A DNA stretch of 64,000 bases from Juglans regia (GCF_001411555.2 NC_049912.1:21374341-21438340), one strand, 5' to 3'; counted from the first letter of the stretch, positions 38,501 to 50,431 are shown. Notes: a model not told the origin generated them from the sequence alone. Translations and numbers: made by a program.

Positions 38501-41500
38501 GGGGAATTTGTTAACCATGTTTTCTTTAAGGTTGGAGGAGGAGATAGGAGTTGCTTTTGGCATAATCTTTGGTGTGGGGAATTGGCTCTCAAGAATGCTT
38601 TTCCTTCCCTATTTAGAATTGCAAGGGACAAAGACGCCACTGTAGCTGATTCTGTATCTTTTTACAATAATATTCCCCAATGGAATGTGAGATTTATTAG
38701 AGATGTTCATGATTGGGAAGTGCCGATTGTTACTGCCTTTTCCAGTAGACTGTATTACATAAAAATGGTACAGGGAGGAGAGGACAGAATGTTGTGGCAA
38801 CACGCTGGAAATTCAATTTTTTCTGTTAGCTCTTATTATAAAGTGTTGTCGTGCCATTGTGTCAACCAATTCCCTTGGAAGCGTATTTGGAGATCCAAGG
38901 TACTGACTAAAATTGCTTTTTTCTGTTGGTTGGTGTCACTCTGGAAAATTCCGAAAATAGATAATTTGAGGAAGCGAGGTATAATATTCCTGAACTAGTG
39001 TTATTTGTGCAAGAAAGATGGGGAGTCGGTTGATCATTTGTTTCTGCATTGTGAGGTGGCAAAGACTCTTTGGGATGAGATTTTCAGCAAGTCAGGTATA
39101 GCTTGGGTGACACCCAAGAGAGTGGTGGATCTATTGGCTTGTTGGAAAGGATCTATGGGCAGCCATCACATTTCTGATATTTGGAAGATGATTCCTCTAT
39201 GCCTAATGTGGTCTTTATGGCTAGAAAGGAATGGACGATGTTTTGATGATAGAGAGCGCTCGTTGGGAGAATTTAGAGTTTTTCTTTCGAACTCTTTGCT
39301 TTTGGGCGAAAACTCTTGTATCGAATGGGGATTTTTTAAATGTTTCCTTTTTAGACTTTGCTAGTTCCTAGTTCATAGCTTGTATTTAGGTGTTTCTGCT
39401 TATATACTTCTTGTGTACTTGGGCTATGCCCATCTACTTGCATTGATAAATCTCTTATTACTTATCAAAATAAATAAATAAATCTACATATATACCCAAA
39501 GCATTTGAATTACTCATGCATTACACGGCCAATCCAAAGCACAAGTAGCTTACATCAGTTTATGCATTGCATAGCAAATCCGAAGCATAGGGAAGGGATA
39601 AGTGTAGTGTCAGATGGGCAATGAAAGCAACACCACTGGTCAGATGTATGGCATTGTTTGGTTGAGGGGACGACAATAATAAAACCATCTTATGGAAATG
39701 GTACTCACACGCAAGTTCTAAACAATTTATTTCAGTTTTATACAACAATGTCACTTTACTTCTAGGCATATAGGAGAACCATAGCCATTCTGCCATGAAT
39801 ATATGCTGCCATTTATAAAAGAAAGATCCAATGTCAACTGAAAACATAATAATAACTAATGCACTCAGTATTTATGCCTGAACTCACCAACAAATGAAAT
39901 GAACACAAAATATGAAATAGAATGTATAATTTTTTTGTGCATTCTATGTGGCATTAAAAAAAGTGAAAGAACTCTAATATCAATCCAAACAAATATCACT
40001 TGATATTAATAGAGGAAATGACAACCACACAACAACAATAGTCCCCAATTATCAATGGAAACTCCTCTAAGCGAGAAAATCCAAACCTTGAATCGCGCCT
40101 AGCTGGTGTAGGTGACCTTGAGTAAGCTGAGACGAGCAAAAACAAATTAAAATAACTTTTTTTATAAGTAATGCAAGTGTTAAGATAATTTAGCAGAAAT
40201 TTTAGGGAACGTATTTTCTTTATACAAAACTACATGTAATATTTTTCCAATTTTGTAAAAATAAATTAATTGCAAAGGCAAAAGTATAAACTGACAGTGG
40301 TAACGTTGTCTAGGGGACCTTGGTGGAGTTCTCCTTCTGCTTCCTCCATATCGACCACTTTTTTTAAGGATGAAGGGTGCAAGAAAGAGAAACAAAGTCA
40401 GCAATCGGTTGATAAGGTAGACAGTTTATTCCAATTAAGAGGAAGATTACATACCAAACAAAAAAGATCATGCTAGAAAATGTAAGAGAGTTTAAATGTT
40501 GTTGTACCTTGTGCGGGAAGTCGTACGCATTTCTTGAGGCGTTTTTCTATTCTCCTCAGCAAACACAATTCTTATTTCACGTCCACCAATAATTGTATGG
40601 TTCAGTTGTTGTTTGGCTTCAGCAGCATCTTCAGCATATCGGTATTTCACAAATCCAAAGCCTCGTGGCTCCCTATTAATATTGAAAAATAATAATTCGA
40701 AATCATCAAATTAATACTATCATAGTATTTGAACCACAATATCAACAAAGGAGGAAGTAAATAATTTTCCATTTTCACAAAAGTGTTTGCTTGATGAAAT
40801 CTATCTTTTCTAGCATGCACGCACACACACAACATAACCATAAAAATATTACAATAGACATTTAAAATCAAACTGATCTATACCATTGCCATAATCCATT
40901 CTTGAAGACAACATAACTTGCACTGCTTTTTATGCAGGGTTTGTAACCAATATCCAAATATTAGTCACACTTTATTCTGGGCTATTAGCATGTGTACAGA
41001 CAGATATAATTCTGCACTGTGGAATCATTCTTGATTGATGTTAAAGACAACCTACCGGTAGATAATGGATCGGTTGCTGTATTACTAACAATAACATCGG
41101 TTGCTGTATTACTAACAATAACATAAGGACGGAACCTAGACATGTCCATAGCCCATGAACTAAAGTCTTGCAAGTAAATTGGCAGCACGCGTGAAATGGG
41201 AACTAAAATACAGGCATGATTAAGATCCAAATAGGATTTTCAACATAATTTCCGTAAGGCAGCAAATACTTCAAATTGCCATGATTAACGGAGAAATAGA
41301 TAGGTGTGCCAACCTTGACATGCGATACACACAACTAGATTCAAAAACCTACGACGCGGACACATATGGTAAGACCGAAAGCATACCCAGTATGGTAGTT
41401 CTTTGGTAGATACACATCCTTCACGGGACCAAATCGCTCAAATGGGATCCTCAGATCTTCTTGCCTGCACAACATAGTTTAAAACCCCAAATATTTCATT

Positions 41501-41888
41501 CTTGTACAATTGAGCAATCATCGAGTATATTAAGGGTTTGAGACATAATTAAAGTGAAAATTTAAAGAGAAATGCAGCTATGATAATAGAAATTCAGACT
41601 AGTTTTTCATAAATAAGCATCGATGAAAAGGAGAATTGAAAAAAGAATAACAATACAAAATTTCTCTAGACAATGAACTTGAAGAAAAAGAAACAGAAGA
41701 GACCTAGCGTCAAGGGGGAGATTGCGGACGAGCAGGCCAGAAGAAGCCGGGGAGCGACGGTCTCTGTAGGACCTGCTTTCGCGGTAGCGATCGCGAGGCT
41801 CGTCGTCGTATCGCTTGCGTTCACGTGGAGGGGTTCTGCTCCGCCGGCGAGGGCTGTAGCTTCTGCTCCGGCTTCTGTACCTCGCCAT
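29570..41888 (-). CDS. SCL28: SR splicing factor, SC35-like SCL28 type
   Basis: A nuclear serine/arginine-rich pre-mRNA splicing factor. Six coding exons in transcript order: 41888-41704, 41464-41387, 40672-40508, 40357-40296, 40126-40087, 29759-29570. All have GT-AG junctions and total 720 nt, giving 239 aa. An N-terminal RS-like tail ([20 protein letters not shown]) leads to one RRM from about residue 52, with RNP2 LLVRNL and RNP1 RGFGFVKY, then IFAEEN-like [19 protein letters not shown]-terminal RS region has many SPSPR repeats and ends SRSRSYR before TAG. An RS stretch before the RRM defines plant SCL proteins. The SCL28 assignment rests on sequence memory plus its place between the NDUFA8 and SPL7 orthologues. 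The last intron is 10.3 kb and filled with LINEs in the opposite orientation. Splicing it correctly is the obvious risk for expression. Confidence 0.88.
31216..32795 (+). mobile_element. LINE A, 5' part: ORF2 linker and reverse transcriptase (pseudogene)
   Basis: L1-type ORF2 beginning in the endonuclease-RT linker ([17 protein letters not shown]), so 5' truncated. RT motifs: [82 protein letters not shown]. Breaks: a Trp codon turned to TGA at 32008-32010, then frameshifts near 32120 and 32455. It stops at HLVSWIKSV, where a second LINE starts; the missing continuation is found at 38282-39482. Confidence 0.88.
33009..34812 (+). pseudogene. LINE B ORF1 remnant
   Basis: The N-terminal 149 codons are open. 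They contain [48 protein letters not shown] and [18 protein letters not shown], which align with ORF1 of the LINE at 60.3 kb. After about 33458 the frame breaks repeatedly. The C-terminal block [11 protein letters not shown]…[16 protein letters not shown] is readable at about 34565-34670. The last codons (AAT GAA GTC TAA) overlap the ORF2 start by 11 bases. No CCHC knuckle is seen. Confidence 0.75.
34802..38178 (+). pseudogene. LINE B ORF2 remnant (endonuclease, reverse transcriptase, zf-RVT)
   Basis: Starts [19 protein letters not shown]. Endonuclease motifs: [79 protein letters not shown], a Trp-to-TGA stop at 36342-36344, [25 protein letters not shown] (catalytic Asp pair kept), [11 protein letters not shown]. 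Connection and C-terminal zinc region: [22 protein letters not shown]. Stops or frameshifts lie near 34988, 35540, 35680, 36344, 36820, 37140 and 37653. Inactive. Confidence 0.9.
38282..39482 (+). mobile_element. LINE A, 3' part: ORF2 C-terminus and tail
   Basis: Resumes with [19 protein letters not shown], exactly the segment expected after the break of LINE A at about 32795. A long ORF (38354-38998, one stop, then 39005-39364) encodes [42 protein letters not shown] and [20 protein letters not shown], the C-terminal zf-RVT region. It ends with TGGGCTATGCCCATCTACTTG and an A-rich (AAATAAATAAATAA) tail. Confidence 0.85.
41069..41122. repeat. 27-bp perfect tandem duplication in SCL28 intron 2
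   Basis: ATCGGTTGCTGTATTACTAA followed by CAATAAC occurs twice without change (41069-41095, 41096-41122). Identity suggests it is recent. Confidence 0.95.
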
Positions 41889-41976
41889 CGCTGCAGATTC
41901 TCTCACTTCTTTCTTGCGATTATGAGCAGATAGGTAGAGTCAAGGGACGGAGAGGGTTTGAACACAGAGCACGGCA

Positions 41977-41985
41977 AAACCCTAA
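41977..41985. promoter_or_regulatory. Telo-box (AAACCCTAA) in SCL28 5' region
   Basis: AAACCCTAA lies about 90 bases upstream of the ATG. Telo-boxes are frequent near the start of plant genes for translation and RNA processing. Functional assignment is inference. Confidence 0.4.
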
Positions 41986-42191
41986 CCTTGGGGGTAACAA
42001 AGGAGTAGTTATCTCTATCTACCTATACATGCGTGTATAGTTCGTTTTTGTGAGAGATTCTCAAGTTTTGGAGGGAGAGAGATAAGGGCTTGCGAAGTCC
42101 GTATATTTCAAGCATCAACCCAAGCTCCTTGGGTTTTTGAATTCAGATCGCTTTATTTTCGCGACCCTCCCAGTTGTAACATTGAGCTTTA

Positions 42192-42485
42192 GGTTAAGTT
42201 TGGTTTTTGGGATAGATCAATTATGTTGAGTTTTTTTTAGAATAATAATAAATTAAATAATAGAAGAATTTATGTGCAGTTTATCTAAATTAAATTTAAA
42301 ATATATAATATATTTGAATATTAAGATGAATTTAATACTTTTTATAAGAAATTAAAAAAAGTTATGAGTCCTACGTATAAATATATTTTAAGATGAAAAA
42401 TATTGTAGGTCCCATGCATAAGAAGGTTTTGAGTTGAGATGAGTTTAGTAATTTAAGATTTAGGTATTTAGATGTTAGACTCACC
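42192..42485. mobile_element. Tourist-like MITE, 294 bp
   Basis: TTA flanks it on both sides (42189-42191, 42486-42488). The ends are GGTTAAGTTTGG and GTTAGACTCACC. The interior has GAGTTGAGATGAG. A diverged family member. Confidence 0.6.
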
Positions 42486-42603
42486 TTAAAATTAGACTGA
42501 ACTCAGCTAAACTGAGCTGAGAACTAGACGCAGCCTTAACTTGTGCTTGTTGATGAAATTATCTTCGACTCTTCGATTAAGGTCTAATGTAAAGTGTAAA
42601 TTA

Positions 42604-42815
42604 GGCCACGTTTATTTTCGCAGATAAGATGAAATAAAATGAGATGAATTGAGATAAAAGTTAAATAAAATATTGTTATAATATATTTTGTAATATTATT
42701 TTTGTTTTGAGATTGGAAAATTTTGAATTGTTTATTTTATTTTGTATGAAATTTTAAAAAAGTTGTAATGATTAAATGAGATAAGTTGAAAAGTTTCATG
42801 AAAGTGAACGAGGCA
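42604..42815. mobile_element. Tourist-like MITE, about 212 bp
   Basis: The left end GGCCACGTTTATTTTC and the complement of the right end (TGCCTCGTTCACTTTC) match at most positions. TTA/TTAA flank it. The interior carries the family words TTTTGAATTGTTTATTTT and TTGTAATGATTAAATGAG. Confidence 0.65.
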
Positions 42816-43239
42816 TTAAGTTCTTTATATCATTACTCATCGTTTAATAATCAATATTGCTATATACAATCTTAAAATGTGTAGTCTCTACTTATTTTCT
42901 TTGACAAAAAGTGAATACCACTATTAAAAAAATAATTTTTTCAATTGGGTCTCATATTTACTATTTTTTCAAATAGAATACGTGAGTATTACACATCTTA
43001 GGACTGTAAATATCATTTTTTTTAATAAAAAAAATGGTTTATACAGTTTTTAAATATATAAGCACTCGGCACTCCTTTTGAAAAAAAATTAGTAAGTGTC
43101 ATACCCAGTACCCACATGAGAAAATTCACTTTTTTATAATGGAACTTACTTTTTTTAATTAAATGATTGTATGCAAAATTTACACACTCCAATACTATAT
43201 TTAACATTACTATTTAATAAAAAGATATAATTTATTTAT

Positions 43240-43610
43240 TTTATGAGTAACGCTACATACAGTCGTATAGTAGGCAAGCGACGTACAATCGTTTTGAAAA
43301 TGAATAGGGTTCATTACTAAAAAATTAGTTTTTTTTTTTTTTATGGAGTAATGTTACATACAATCGTAAAGTGCACATGCATAGCACAAACGCTTTGAAA
43401 AAGAACGGGGTTCACTATTAAAAATTAATTTTTTTCATGTAAATTTCGTATTTACTCACTTTTTCTAAAGAGGTTGTGCGGCGCTTGTGCACTCCATGAC
43501 TGCAAATATATTTCTCTTTTTCATGTGGATTTCGTATTTACTCACTTTTTTTCAAAAAGATTACGCGACGTTTACGCACTCCACGACTGTAAGTATTTTT
43601 TTTCTTATTT
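43240..43610. repeat. Diverged tandem copies of a second short repeat family
   Basis: The phrase TTTCGTATTTACTCACTTTTT occurs twice (about 43447 and 43530), each followed by an AAAGA…CG(A/G)CG(T/C)TT…GCACTCCA(T/C)GACTG(T/C)AA block. The sequence before 43380 (GAGTAACGCTACATACAGTCG) pairs with 43345 (GAGTAATGTTACATACAATCG). Unassigned. Confidence 0.55.
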
Positions 43611-44024
43611 TATTTACAATATTACTTCTTATCCTAGGGTGAGGTTTTGATAATGAGTTTTTTTTTTTTTAAGGAAAAATGTCATTGTTCATTTATAAGA
43701 TAAATATATATCCATAACCGAATACATTTTAAGATATCCTCATATCAAATATGACGTCATAAACTAAAATAATACATTTGGAGCTCCATCAGTACACTAT
43801 TTTCTTTTGTGATTGGTCTGATTTTTACTATTATTGATACTTTATACAGATAAAAGTCTAAGAGACAACACTCTCAGCCTTAACAGAGACTCAACCTCTA
43901 CAAACAAATGTCCGATAAACGAACTATTTTTTTTATTTTAATTAATAGAAAGGAAACCAAAAATGAATGAGTAAAATAGATGCGAAAGATGACAAACTGT
44001 AGTTTGGACCAATTTCGGTAAAAT

Positions 44025-44325
44025 TTAGATAGTGAGTTGAGATGAGATGAAAATTGAATAAAATTTGTTATAATATTATTTTTTAATATATTGTTGTTTT
44101 GAGATTTAAAAAAATTTAATTGTTTATTATATTTTATGTAAAAATTTTAAAAAAATTTTAATAATTAAAGGTCCGTTTGGATGCAGATTCATCTCATCTC
44201 ACCTTACATCGTCTCATATAATTCAATTAATAATTTTATTATTATTCATAAATCATCTCAATTTATCTCATTTCTTCTCTTCTCATCTTCTCTCCTCTTA
44301 TCTCACCATTTAAACAATCTTTAAA
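44025..44325. mobile_element. Two abutting MITE-family copies in opposite orientation
   Basis: 44025-44165 reads ATTTAGATAGTGAGTTGAG… forward. 44170-44325 starts GGTCCGTTTGGATGCAG and carries CATCTCATCTCAC/TCATCTC words, the reverse polarity. The right end is worn (ATTTAAACAATC). Confidence 0.5.
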
Positions 44326-44448
44326 TAAAATGATATAAAATAAGATAAATCTCGTATCGGGCCTACATCTTATTGTCTCCAACCATATTTGTTGGCATGA
44401 CACATCCTAAATGGTTTAAAGCGTGTCCTACCACGAATGTGACTTAAT

Positions 44449-44494
44449 AGGACAAAATCTAGATAGGACAAAATCTAGATAGGACAAAATCTAG
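44449..44494. repeat. 16-bp tandem repeat, 3 copies
   Basis: AGGACAAAATCTAGAT is repeated three times; the last copy differs only at its end. Confidence 0.95.
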
Positions 44495-45079
44495 GATTGA
44501 CAAAACTTTATTTACAAGACATATTTTGGCTCGTAGCTATTAACAAATCGATGATATTTGCAATGTTCCTCTAGATAGATATTAACGTGAGTGCAATGTC
44601 TCCCTCCACACTCAAGATGGCAACAATAATTCTGATAACAAATTAAAATACAAGTCAAAAATGAAAAAGTCTTTCAGCTTATTTTTTTATCCTTATAAAC
44701 AATTTAGATCTTTTGAACTTGTTACCATACTCTATGTCTTATAAAGTTTTCATCAGGAGTGTATTTTTTTTCATATTAAAAAAAAAATAATACGAGAAAC
44801 ATAAAAAATAGAAAAGCATTAATTATTACAAGTGTTCTTAAAAAGTCTAAAAAATGTTGTGTTTACTCATGACATAATGTATGGTTAAATACAAATCAGT
44901 ACATGAGTTTTCGTTTTTTAACATATTAGTATAAATTTTGAACTTCACAATATTGATACTTAAAAATAAAAAAATTTAACAATTAAATACTTTTGTAAAT
45001 CTCTCGCAAGAAAACTAATAAGAGGATGCCACATGCAGTTCCTTCTTTAATTTTCTAATAAAAGACTGATGGAAATATT

Positions 45080-45302
45080 GAGTTTGTGTTTAGAAGATGA
45101 AATAATCTTAATCAATTTCAAATCAATCATTGATAGAACTCATTATTTTTTCAATTTAAAACTCATATCAACATATTTCATACATTTAAACACATATTTC
45201 AACCTATTTACATTTAAATACATCTCAATGGGATCTACAAAATAAGATTATTTATAAATCAACTTAGATCATTTGACATCATCTCAATATCTAAATGTAG
45301 CC
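45080..45302. mobile_element. Diverged MITE-family copy abutting the Copia 3' LTR stub
   Basis: It starts AGTTTGTGTTTAGAAGATG and ends CATCTCAATATCTAAATGTAGCC before TTA. The Copia LTR is cut off just beyond (45318), so this MITE or a deletion marks the break. Confidence 0.45.
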
Positions 45303-45479
45303 TTAATTGTAAATTATTTGACAGCTGGCATGAGGGCGTTATCTTTTGTGGTGAGGCTATAATACAAGAATCATGGTGATGCTTGGTCATCATATTTTGT
45401 ATATTCTGCAATTTGTGAGACTCCCCCTCAAGATGGACATATATGTTTAATGTGTCTATCTTGAACAGCATAAAGTGAG

Positions 45480-48400
45480 AGGTAGTAGTCGGTAAGGCTT
45501 TCATGAAGATATCTGCTAGTTGGAACTTCGTATTAACGTGCATTGGTGTGATGACTCCATTATAACATTTTTTCTGACTAAATAACAGTCCAACTCTATA
45601 TGTATAGTTTTCTCATGAAAAATATGATTTTTGGTGAGATGAAGAGCTGCTTGACTGTCACAATATAGGAGGGCAGGTTGAGGATGATTAGTATTGAAGT
45701 CCTTTAGTAGATATATTAACAGGTAATCTCACAACTAGTTTAAGCTAAAGCTCAGTATTCTGCTTCAACAGATAAACAAGAAACAGTAGCTTGTTTCTTC
45801 AATTTCCAGCTAACTAAGGAGTTTTCAATGAATATACAGAACCCAGTAATTGATCTCTTGGTCTTTGGACAAGCTGTCCAATCCGAATCACTAAAAGCCT
45901 TGAGGTGTAAGGGAGATTTAAGAAGAATATGCCTTGCCCAATGGAGCCCTTTAGGTACTTTAGAATTCTATGAGCTACATATAGATGAGTCTGTGTTGGT
46001 TTGTCCATAAATTGGCTTAGGATATTCACAGCATATGTAATATATGGCCTAGTGATTGATAGGTAGATAAGATGTCCAATTAATCTTTCATAGCTTGTGA
46101 CATCGGTTAAGAGATATAAATGTGAGTGTGCAAGCTTGTGATTAATTTTTATTAGAGTTGTGACTGATTTACAGCCAAGGCGTCCAGCATACTCAAGAAT
46201 TTCAAGGGTGTATTTATTTTGACATAAGTGAATACCAGCAGCTGATTTAGCTATTTGCAGTCCCAAGAAATACATCAAAGGCCCCAATTGTGATTGAAGT
46301 ACTTCTTGACAATATCAATGGCTATTAAGCTGGAGTTTCCTATGAAAATATCGTCTACATAGACCAATAAGGCTATAAAACCATGCTCATCTTTCCTTGT
46401 GAATAAGGAGTAATCATATTTTGATTGATTGAAGCCAATAACAATGAGGGCAGAATAAAATTTTGAGTGTCATTGTCAAGAGGCTTGCTTAAGGCCATAT
46501 AGACACTTGTGTAATCAACATACCAACTTGTTGTCTCCATGAGATGACTCCCCCTTAACCTGGAATCCCGGAGGTAACTATATATATGTATATATATGTA
46601 TATATCTTATTATCTAGATCATCATGGAGGAAGGCATTATGCACATCTAGTCGACATAAATGCCAACCATAGATTGCTACCAAGGCTAGGAACACTCGAA
46701 CGGTAGTGAGCTTAGCCACGGGACTGAAAGTTTCTTGATAATCAAAACTTTCCCTTTGTGTGTAGCCTTTTGCTATCAATCTAGCTTTATTTCTCTCTAT
46801 TATTCCATCCGACTTAAGTTTCACCTTATAAATATACTTATATCCAACAACCTTTTTTCCTAGAGGTAGAGTAGTGATGGTCCATGTCCCATTAGCCTCT
46901 AAAGCATCTAATTCAGCTTGCATTTCATCTCTCAAATGCTGAGAAGTCATAGCTTCATTGTAGGTTGTGGGTTCATTGATAAGGGAAAGGGGAAAGTCCA
47001 TAGGCTTTATGGGAAGAAGATAATTATGCATAAGACAAGTGCTCATGTACAGAAACGTCAGTAAAGTGATGAGAAGAGGGGTGAGTGGAAATGGTAGTGG
47101 TTAATTGACAGTGATAATCTTGTAAGTAAGTTGGTAATTTTCTAACATGAGTGGACCTTCTAAGAGGATTGAGAGAGGCGTCAAGATGCTGAGGAGAATT
47201 AGGAATAATTTGCTGAGTGGGGTCCTTATGTGGAGAGGAAGGACGAGGTGAAGAATCAAGGGAGTGATCATGACGTGAATAAGGAGTGAAAGATTAAGTT
47301 TCAATAGTGTGAGATGAACTGATGTTAGATTGAAATGTAGATTGAATCTGATAGAGCTGGAGGCAGAACCAAATTAGGGAAGGAAGTGGGAGCGGGAGGA
47401 GTATTTCTGCTGGAAGTTTGAAAATGAAAGAAAGATTCATGGAAGGTGACATTCCTGGAGGAGAAACTAGTCTGTGTAGCCAGATCATAAACTTTATAGC
47501 CTTTGACACCATCTGGATACCCAAGAAAAATGCATTTCTTAGCTCTAGAATCGAGTTTTGTTCTGATATGCTTGAGGGTAGAGACAAAACATAAATATCC
47601 AAAGGCCCTTAAATGATGGTAGGGAGGTTTGGAGGCAAATAAAACCTCATAAGGAGACTTATTTTGGAGAATAGAGTAAGAATTCTATTAATCAAGTAAG
47701 AGACAGTTAAGACGGCATCTCTCCAAAACTTAATTGGAAGAAATGCTTGGAAAGGAGGGCTCGTGCAACATAAAGGAGATAGTGATGCTTTCTCTCCTCA
47801 ACTCCATTTTATTGTAGAGTGTAAACACAAGGCTTTTTATGTAAAATGCCATGAGAGCTGTAAATTTCGGACATGTTAAATTATGGTCCATTATCCAATC
47901 GACCTTGTTTTATTTTGGCATTAAACTGTGTTTCAATCATGTGGATGAAAGATTGCAAAAAACCTCTAACTTCATATTTAAATTTCATAAGGTAAACCTA
48001 GGTTACCTAACTATGGTCATCAATAAGAGTCAGAAAATAGTGATGGTCTTAAATGGATGCTTGAGAGTAAGGGCTCCAAATGTCACAATGAATTAAGTTA
48101 AAAAGGGAAGAAGTAGAGGTAACACTCAAATGAAACGGTTTCCTTTTTTGCTTAGCCAAGTGGTAGATGGTATATTACATAAGTTCTTTGCATTTTACAT
48201 CATAAACTTGAGATTGAATTACATTCATCCTCTAATAAGAATGATGTCCTAATCTAAAATGTCAAATATCAAAATGTTGTTCTGCATTGCCGTTGAAGAC
48301 TTGACTGTTGGAAGAGGAAGTTGAGAGGTTGACATTCTTGTAGCAAAGAGAGCTTGAAAGGAGGAAATAGAGACCATTGTAAACTTTAGCAAGTCCAATC

Positions 48401-49877
48401 GTCATCCATGAAGAGAGGGCCTATATGAAACAGAGGTTGTTTAAAAAGATGAGGCATAGAGAATAGCTATGAGTAAGCTTGCTGGCATAAATGAGATTGA
48501 AAGTGAAAGTGGGTATACAAAGAACATCAGTGAGGATTAAGAGCTCAGAAATCTTCACAGTGCCTACACTAGTGACCTTGACTTGAGTCTTATTGGATAA
48601 CTAAACATATGCTTGAGTAGTGCGAGTTATAGAGGTGAAAAAGGAAATGGAGCATACCATATGGTTAGTGGCTCCAATATCAATTATCCACGGTGTGGAA
48701 TGTATATCAGGTAGTGAGTGATGTAAGAGAGATGCAAGATGTTGCTTGTGATTAGCAAAAAAAATATAGGAATCCAAAAAACTAGAGAGACATGAGCTTA
48801 TACCTACCATGTTGCAAGAATGAAAGTTGCTAGTCACTATATCTGTGGGTGTAGGTAGTAAGGAGTTGTATGGTTGAGGATGAAATGTTTCATTGATGTT
48901 GAGTTGTGATGTATGAGCATTGCCTAGAGCAATGAGTTGCTGAACTTGAGTTTGAGTGAAAGGTAGCTGGTTTACTGAAGATTGGTGGGAATCCTATTTG
49001 CCTATAACACTTTTATTTGGTGTGTCCAACCTTCCCACAACGATGGCAGGTAATATCATATTTTTCTTTTTTATTGGTTAGACCATGAATGGCAGCCAAT
49101 GCTAAAAATTCAGGGGCTGGCAATATCAGTGTGTGTGCCTGCCTCTGTCTCTCCTCTTGCAAGACCAATGCGAAAGTCTTGTCCAATGAGGGCATGAGAT
49201 TCATAAGAATAATTTGTCATCTAATGCTATCAAACGTGTCATTCAACCCTATCAAAAACTTAAAAACATAGTCTATTTGTTGAGTTTCACAAATATTATT
49301 TTGAGCACTACAGGAGCAAAGTCCACGAGAGCAATGAGGTAGAGGTTTGTAATTGTTTAATTCTTCCCAAACAACATTGAGTTTAGTGAAATAATCACTT
49401 ACAAATTGTGTCCCTTGCATAATCGAACCAAGTTGTTGCTGGGGTTGATATATCTTGACATTGTCTGGCTGAGCAAAACGAGCCTTGAGCTTCTCCATAG
49501 TTCCCTTGCAGAGGTGACATACAAAACATTTGAGGCAATCTCCTTTAATATGGAGTTAAGTATCCAAGAAAGGATGAGGTTGTTGCATCTTAACCATGGT
49601 ATGTAAAGATTACTGGACAAATCTGGTATAGGAATCGTTCCATCAAGAAACCCCAATTTGTTCTTGATAGATATAGCAGGAGCAAATGACTTGTTCCATG
49701 AGAGGTAATTTGGACCTGTGAGGGGCGGTGTGACTACCATAGTGTTAGCATTGTCATTGTGGTGTAAAAAGAAATGGCTATTAGGATCTTCAGAAGGAGA
49801 GGATACATGGGGAGATGGGTTAGATGTAGGAACTTGGGTTGAAAACTTGAAGTTTCAATCTCAATCTCATCAGCCAT
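45480..49877 (-). pseudogene. Copia gag-pol remnant
   Basis: Starts MADEIEIETSSFQP at 49877. Gag: LTGPNYLSWNKSF (49740 onward), TQFVSDYFTKLNVVWEELNNY, zinc knuckle CHRCGKVGHTK (about 49050). Protease: WIIDIGATNHM (about 48690; DTGA-type site as DIGA). GAG-pre-integrase FRLGHHSY near 48250. Integrase core HCDIWSPYS…YFLTLIDDHS near 47985-48090. [65 protein letters not shown] (46555-47046). The RT continues at 45814-46287 (MYFLGLQIAKS, YLSITRPYITYAVNILSQFM). RNase H end: ADIFMKALPT. Many stops and frameshifts. Confidence 0.88.
46560..46605. repeat. TATATATG microsatellite inside the Copia RT
   Basis: (TATATATGTA)n-type repeats replace the codons after [11 protein letters not shown], where a Copia RT should read xEVYMxxPPGF. 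The repeat grew inside a dead coding region. Confidence 0.7.
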
Positions 49878-50109
49878 GAGGAAGGATGTAACAGGGAAAG
49901 AAAACGATTATGAAAGAAAAGATAAAGGTTGCAGGTCACAGGACCTGATCTGATAGCATGTTAGGAATTGAGAAAGGATGACAGTGAAAAAGGAAAAATT
50001 GAGAGAATATGAGTGATTGAAAATGATTTCTTTCAGATTGAATCCGTTGTACAAAGAAGAGGTCCCGAAAATGTATACATCCCTAAAGTCAATCAGTAGG
50101 GCCCTAAAG

Positions 50110-50431
50110 CAATGTTTTGAATACCGTACCGAATGTCATATCGATTAAGACACTGTAACGAAATATTTCTATACTGGTACCGTTTTATGTATTGTTTCGA
50201 GATAGTCGATATATGAATAAATTATATTCCAAAATAATAACTTATATATGAATAAATTATATATATATAAATTATAAATAGCCTAATCTGAATTGTGAGT
50301 CAAAAATAAACTCGTAGTTTTAAAAAATAAAAATAAAAATAAATTATAGGCCGAAATATCAGCCAATATAAGCCGAAATATAGGCCGGTACGACAAATAC
50401 CGGCCGGTACGATACGATATTAAAAACAATG
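50110..50431. mobile_element. hAT-type MITE, 322 bp, in the Copia 5' LTR
   Basis: A perfect 8-bp duplication CCCTAAAG (50102-50109, 50432-50439) flanks it. The inverted ends are CAATGTTTTGAATACCGTA and the complement CATTGTTTTTAATATCGTA. An 8-bp duplication with CA-initial ends is diagnostic of hAT. The interior is AT-rich with several CCGGTA words. Too short to encode a transposase. It inserted after the Copia element. Confidence 0.88.

Larger units (their letters stand above)
42130..45079. other. AT-rich spacer packed with short repeats
   Basis: No gene is visible. MITEs lie at 42192-42485, 42604-42815 and 44025-44325. Two or three diverged copies of another repeat (ATACAATCGT…TTCGTATTTACTCACTTTTT…CACTCCATGACTGTAA, in segments) lie at about 42830-43610. 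A 16-bp triplicate lies at 44449-44494. Confidence 0.5.
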
